DNA from: Sialis fuliginosa
Taxonomy: Eukaryota; Arthropoda; Insecta; Megaloptera; Sialidae
Assembly: GCA_961205875.1 (NCBI GenBank)
Contig: OY540821.1
Span: forward strand, 17,360,001 to 17,424,000
Reading direction: 5' to 3'
DNA: 64,000 bases
The translations under genes were made by a program, and so were the position numbers. The first letter of the stretch is position 1. Every line of letters begins with the position of its first letter. Shown here piece by piece: positions 59,883 to 64,000 of the stretch. The notes beneath the pieces were generated by a model. It did not search any database, was not told where the DNA came from, and was given only the letters and a program-made list of their open reading frames with translations.

Positions 59883-59984
59883 TTATAATGAAAAATAAAA
59901 ATTTTAAATCGCTGTTTTATATCTCAAACAGTAGCTAATATTTTCAAGTTTATAATTTCATCTCCACTATCTAGTGCACTGGAT

Positions 59985-60170
59985 ATGTTTATTCCTTATG
60001 TTACCTAACGTAATAAAATATATCCTATTACCTGGCCAGAGAACATATCTATAAATCAATTAAAAAAAAAAAAACACGAAAATTTGATAAGTAGTTCTCG
60101 AGTTACAAGCGCACTAACGGACAGACAGACAGACAGAGAGATGTTGAACTTTATATATATTAAGGATATC
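59985..60170 (+). repeat. Family W, partial copy 3
   Basis: TTATGTTACCTAACGTAATA, AAATATATCCTATTACCTGG and a CAGA tract before AGAGATGTTGAACTT. Confidence 0.65.
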
Positions 60171-60196
60171 AAACAGATTGTAAATAAAAATAAATA

Positions 60197-60702
60197 AGGT
60201 AAAGGCACCAGTTATGGCCGCTATATAAGAGCAAGTTTTCGTTTTTTTGGATTAATTGACTCGTTTTTTTGTAATTCTCATGAACTCAGTTTACTAATAA
60301 AATAATTAACTCTTTATTTAATCAATTTAATTACCAAAGTCTGTTTTTTTTTAAATTATAGCCTTTTATTTTGTTTATGTTTTTTCTCCAGTAATGGATA
60401 AAGTAAAACCAACAATGAGCACGTAGTGATGGACACTTGCTAATGATAAGTACTACGACACAAAAGAATCGTCAAATTTGAAACAATGTAAAGCAGTTGC
60501 TGTGATAATATAATAATTAATAATTAGTTGAAATGTCCACCATTTTGACAACTATTGGCCTCATGTGATCAAATCACGCTGTAAGACAGTTAAATGTATA
60601 TAGATCAATATTCAGAAATGGTAGTAATCAAATATCAACACATTTCTAATTCAGTACATTTAATTAAAAATTTGCCATTACTGAGAACCTTGCCTTCTAC
60701 CT
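60197..60702 (-). mobile_element. MITE-A copy 16
   Basis: AGGTAAAGGCACCAGTTATG after TA. The far end is changed (GAGAACCTTGCCTTCTACCT) before TA. Confidence 0.9.
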
Positions 60703-61384
60703 TATTTAAGTTTAATACAAACGTTACGGAACACCCAGGGCGCCAAACTACATTAGTACACATAAACCTTGCATAGAATTACCCAAGAAAATACACCATC
60801 TGTACCAAAACCGGCGTAAGTTTACTCCTTTTTCATCCCTTTTAAATCTAACATGTAATCCATCTTGTAAAACACTAGCATTAAAACGCCCGAAACAAAA
60901 ACAGAACTCAGGGTTGTTTGTTGTGAACAATTCAACTGTCTGATCGTATCAGTTATCGTCAACAGAACTTGGTGACTTCACGAATAAAGAACATGATGTT
61001 GCTTATCTCAAGTTACTCTTCAAAACAAAGTTGGGGGGGTTTTGTAGATATGCGATATGTTTTTATAAAATTTTAACGTCGACAGTACCACAAAATAAAT
61101 ATATCTACTCACAGATTAAAAGGGCTTGTACTCTGATAACCTCCCTTTGTGAATTTTGTTTAAATCATATGAAATAACTTAAATTTACATAAAACTTTAT
61201 TTTTAAATGTAATTTTATTTTTTTTCTAGATACAAAAAAAAATGTTTTGTTGTAATATTTAGTTAAATATATATATTGTATGTGTACTTAATTTCATTTC
61301 AAAAATATTCTGCATGTTTTATTTTTCTTTCGGGCGTTAATGGGTTAAATTGTTCAATAACTAACTACTTTTAGTAAAAAAAAA
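60703..61384. other. Unassigned sequence
   Basis: Short chance frames only (60748-60930 minus). Confidence 0.35.
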
Positions 61385-61860
61385 TTATTCATCAAAAAAA
61401 AAAAAAAATTGAAAGAATCTGTAACATTTTTTAAATGCCGCACCCTGTATAAACTATATCGCTTCACTTTGTAATATAAATTTAAAAAAATTGAAAGAAA
61501 TAATAACGAAGTCAATATTTTTATTTTTTTCAAATATGCGATGGTTGTGAGATAAAAATCTCTAACATTTTTAATGTCCCACCCTGTATAAACATAACAC
61601 TTCATTTTGCAATACCAATTAAAAAAAAAAAAGAACAATTCATCAAAAAAAATTGAAAGAGAAATATTAACGAAGCCAATATTTCTATTTTTTTTCTAAT
61701 ATGTGATGGTTTCGAGATAAAAATCTATAACATTTAAATGCCCCACCCTGTATAACTAAATCACTTCACTTTACAATACAAATTAAAATAAAAAAATCAA
61801 TTCATAAAAAAAAAATTGAAAGAGAAATATTAACGAAGCCAATATTTTCTAGTTTCTCAT
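61385..61860 (+). repeat. Tandem array, about 140-165-bp unit, three copies
   Basis: CACCCTGTATAA recurs at 61441, 61580 and 61744, with CAATTCATCAAAAAAA, GAAATATTAACGAAGCC and GAGATAAAAATCTATAAC. The 94-codon minus frame is a by-product. Confidence 0.85.
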
Positions 61861-62243
61861 TAGCGAATGTTATCAGAAAATAATAACTTTAGCGGAAACT
61901 CCGGACAAATACTTATCGGCTCGATTTAAAAGAAGGATTCCGGGAATTGTAGAACCAATTTATACAGCTAACGACTTAAGACTTGCTTCTTCCTATCCCC
62001 GTTTTCTTGTTTCATTAATTATGTAAGAAGATGGGACCATAAAAACCAGATGCCCATAAAACTCAAGATGTATTAAAGTTTATTGAAAATTTATGAAATC
62101 GTAAAGAAAAATCAAGCGCTAATAATTAATTACAAAAGAATTTTACTTCAAGATTTTAACATCGAATAAACTAAATATAAATAAACTTTCTTTAATCTAG
62201 AGCAGTGACTACCAAAATGTGTGCCACGAAAGTTTTAAAAATA
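61861..62243. other. Unassigned sequence
   Basis: Nothing recognised. Confidence 0.35.
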
Positions 62244-62687
62244 AAGTACTAGCACCAGTTTTAATTGCATATGCTGAATTAGAAATTGATATTTGATTAC
62301 TACCATTTCTGAATATTAATCTATATACATTTAACTGTCTTATAGCGTGATTTGATGACAATCGGCCAATAGGTGTCAAAATGGTAGACATTTAAACTAA
62401 TTATTAGTATAATTTATTTATTAATTATTATATTATCATAGCAACTGCTTTACATTGTTTACAATTTGACGATTCTTTTGTGTCGTAGTACTTATCATTA
62501 GCAAGTGTACTCATTACTGGTTTTACTATATCCATTACTGGAGAAAAAACAAACAAAATAAAAGGCTATAATTTTAAAAACAGTAATTAAATTGATTCAA
62601 TAAAGAGTTACTTGTTTTATAAGTAACATGAGTTCATGAGAATTACAAAAACAGCAAACCTAGCGGCCATAACTGGTGCCAGTACCT
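62244..62687 (+). mobile_element. MITE-A copy 17
   Basis: AAGTACTAGCACCAG left end and CTGGTGCCAGTACCT right end, TA flanks. Lost the AAGGACCCC part. Confidence 0.9.
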
Positions 62688-62798
62688 TATGCTTTAAATT
62701 ACAATTGAATTTAGTATGTAAGAGAGATTATAGTTCCAAATAAACGTTTCTTTGTTAATCAATTATCACTGTAATACTTTTAAATACAATATAAAACA

Positions 62799-63488
62799 CA
62801 GGGCCGGCCGAACGGCCAGGCGACCCAGGCGACAGCCTGGGGCGCTAATTTCGTGGGGGCGCCAATTATTTTAAACTTTTTTTCTATGTTCTGTTCTAGG
62901 GCGCCAAATTTAAGCTATATATATTTTTTGAATAATAGTTTTGATTTTTTCTGCAATATAATTCATTTTACTTAATAAAATGCTTAATATCAAAAATAAA
63001 TTATTTATTAAACATTTTTTTACAAAACTTGAAAAGCACAGTGCCAAATCTGTGGGTGGCTTTGCTAATTCTTGTAACAATTCCGGTTAGTGTAGCTAGT
63101 GGTGAAAGAAGTTTTAGTAAATTAAAATAATTCATAAAAACTTATTTGCAATCGGCTATGATAGAAGATAGGTTGAATAATTTGGCTATTCTTTCAATTG
63201 AAAATAAGGTTGTAGCAAACCTCAATTTTGAGACAGCAATCGATAATTTTGCAGATATGAAAGCCAGGAAGAAACCTTTTATATAATTTTAGTTATATTA
63301 TATATTATTTATCAATTATATGTTATATTATATTATTATATTACACTAATGAATTAATAACAAGATAATTTTCTCACGCTTTTTTTTTGTGCGGATAATT
63401 TTTAATGATCGTCACTGTGGCGGTGGAAAGGGGGGGGGCGTCAAAAAAAATCTCGCCTGGGGCGCCAGAATCGCAAAGGCCGGCTCTG
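62799..63488 (+). mobile_element. hAT element remnant, 690 bp
   Basis: Ends CAGGGCCGGCC and GGCCGGCTCTG. Both ends carry CCTGGGGCGC sub-terminal blocks. Flanks ATAAAACA and GTAAAAAA agree at 6 of 8 bases, a possible decayed target duplication. It sits exactly at the start of the array element that also begins at 30237. Confidence 0.85.
63041..63286 (+). pseudogene. hAT transposase C-terminal (dimerisation) fragment
   Basis: Reads VPNLWVALLILVTIPVSVAS, then GERSFSKLK, an in-frame TAA at 63128-63130, then YLQSAMIEDRLNNLAILSIE and an ending KARKKPF. PVSVASGERSFSKLK and RLNNLAILSIE are signature runs of the hAT dimerisation domain in ZMYM/TTF-type hAT transposases. Upstream domains are missing and the stop confirms it is dead. 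It is the clearest transposase relic in the window. Confidence 0.88.
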
Positions 63489-64000
63489 GTAAAAAATATT
63501 GTACATTTTTGCTAATAGATACCTCTGAAAACATTGTTCACGAATGTTAACAAGATGCAATTAAGGGTTAAGAGCATCACGCACTTAAAGACCTTCGCGT
63601 GCTCCTTCCCTTTTTAAAAACAAGTTAAAACTAAAAAAACAAATTAAAACTCATACGCTAACAAAGAAGTAAATTGAATAGTTAATATCTCAGCTTGGCG
63701 CGATCGAAGAGACTCCAGTTTTTTTTTAAAATGTAGCTTACACTATTATCTTTAAGAGCATCACGCACTTAAAGACCTTCGCGTGCTCCTTCCCTTTTTA
63801 AAAACAAGTTAAAACTAAAAAACAAATTAAAACTCATACGCTAACAAAGAAGTAAATTGAATAGTTAATATCTCAGCTTGGCGCGATCGAAGAGACTCCA
63901 TTTTTTTTTTTAAATGTAGTTTACACTATTATCTTTAAGAGCATCACGCACTTAAAGACCTTCGCGTGCTCCTTCCCTTTTTTAAAACAAGTTAAAACTA
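63489..64000 (+). repeat. 184-bp tandem array, continues past the window end
   Basis: Lead-in GTAAAAAATATTGTACATTT to GCAATTAAGGGTTAAG, then units starting AGAGCATCACGCACTTAAAG at 63569, 63755 and 63938. Near-identical to the array at 30306. Confidence 0.9.

Noticed and set aside
22230-62391. Minus-strand frames beginning MSTIL.PIG at 22230, 36530 and 62209
   Set aside because: They are the same stretch of MITE-A in different copies. Conservation is that of the DNA repeat, and the tails diverge into flanking sequence.

Overview
This is eukaryotic DNA, most likely from an insect. It is very AT-rich, has GT/AG introns, carries a short (TTAGG)n-type tract, and is packed with DNA-transposon relics. 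No prokaryotic or viral genes were seen. The species cannot be named from the sequence; a large, repeat-rich insect genome is the safest inference.

One host gene is supported, on the minus strand. Exon 1 (54284 down to 54201) encodes a complete secretory signal peptide. Exon 2 (26057 down to 25928) encodes the start of a C-type lectin-like domain with the run WYEADAVCQFHHANLVT. Both junctions are in phase 0, so the signal peptide reads straight into the lectin domain across a 28,143-bp intron. Exon 2 ends at a consensus donor in phase 1. No further exon was found below it, so positions 1-25927 are read as at least 25.9 kb of the next intron. From memory the exon resembles the insect C-type lectin family that includes Drosophila schlaff/Clect27. 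Sequence above about 54.4 kb would be the promoter and upstream intergenic DNA.

The rest is repeats. (1) MITE-A, TA-flanked with ends AGGTA..GGCACCAG, has about 17 substantial copies plus fragments. (2) MITE-B, TA-flanked with long inverted arms, has seven copies. (3) Foldback family C has three copies, some with hAT-like ends. (4) A 2,011-bp foldback (H, 34552-36562) is flanked by the 4-bp duplication ATAG. (5) Two hAT-type elements lie at 57519-57910 (exact 8-bp duplication) and 62799-63488 (transposase C-terminal remnant). (6) A pogo-type element at 51572-52034 sits inside a MITE-A copy and retains a CENP-B-type helix-turn-helix fragment. (7) TWA-flanked PIF/Harbinger-like MITEs occur at 15135 and 59796. 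(8) TA-flanked family Q occurs at 21106 and 40288. (9) Other dispersed families are E, F, G, V, W, X and Z. (10) Tandem arrays have periods of 91, about 123, about 155, 161, 174, 184 and 276 bp; the 161- and 184-bp arrays share a core and sit within or beside dispersed elements.

Nearly all open reading frames of 60-132 codons lie in these repeats or in low-complexity DNA and are not annotated as genes. No tRNA, rRNA or CRISPR array was found. Three hammerhead-like motifs and one perfect GC-rich hairpin are flagged as candidates. Repeat boundaries were judged by eye and may be off by several bases.
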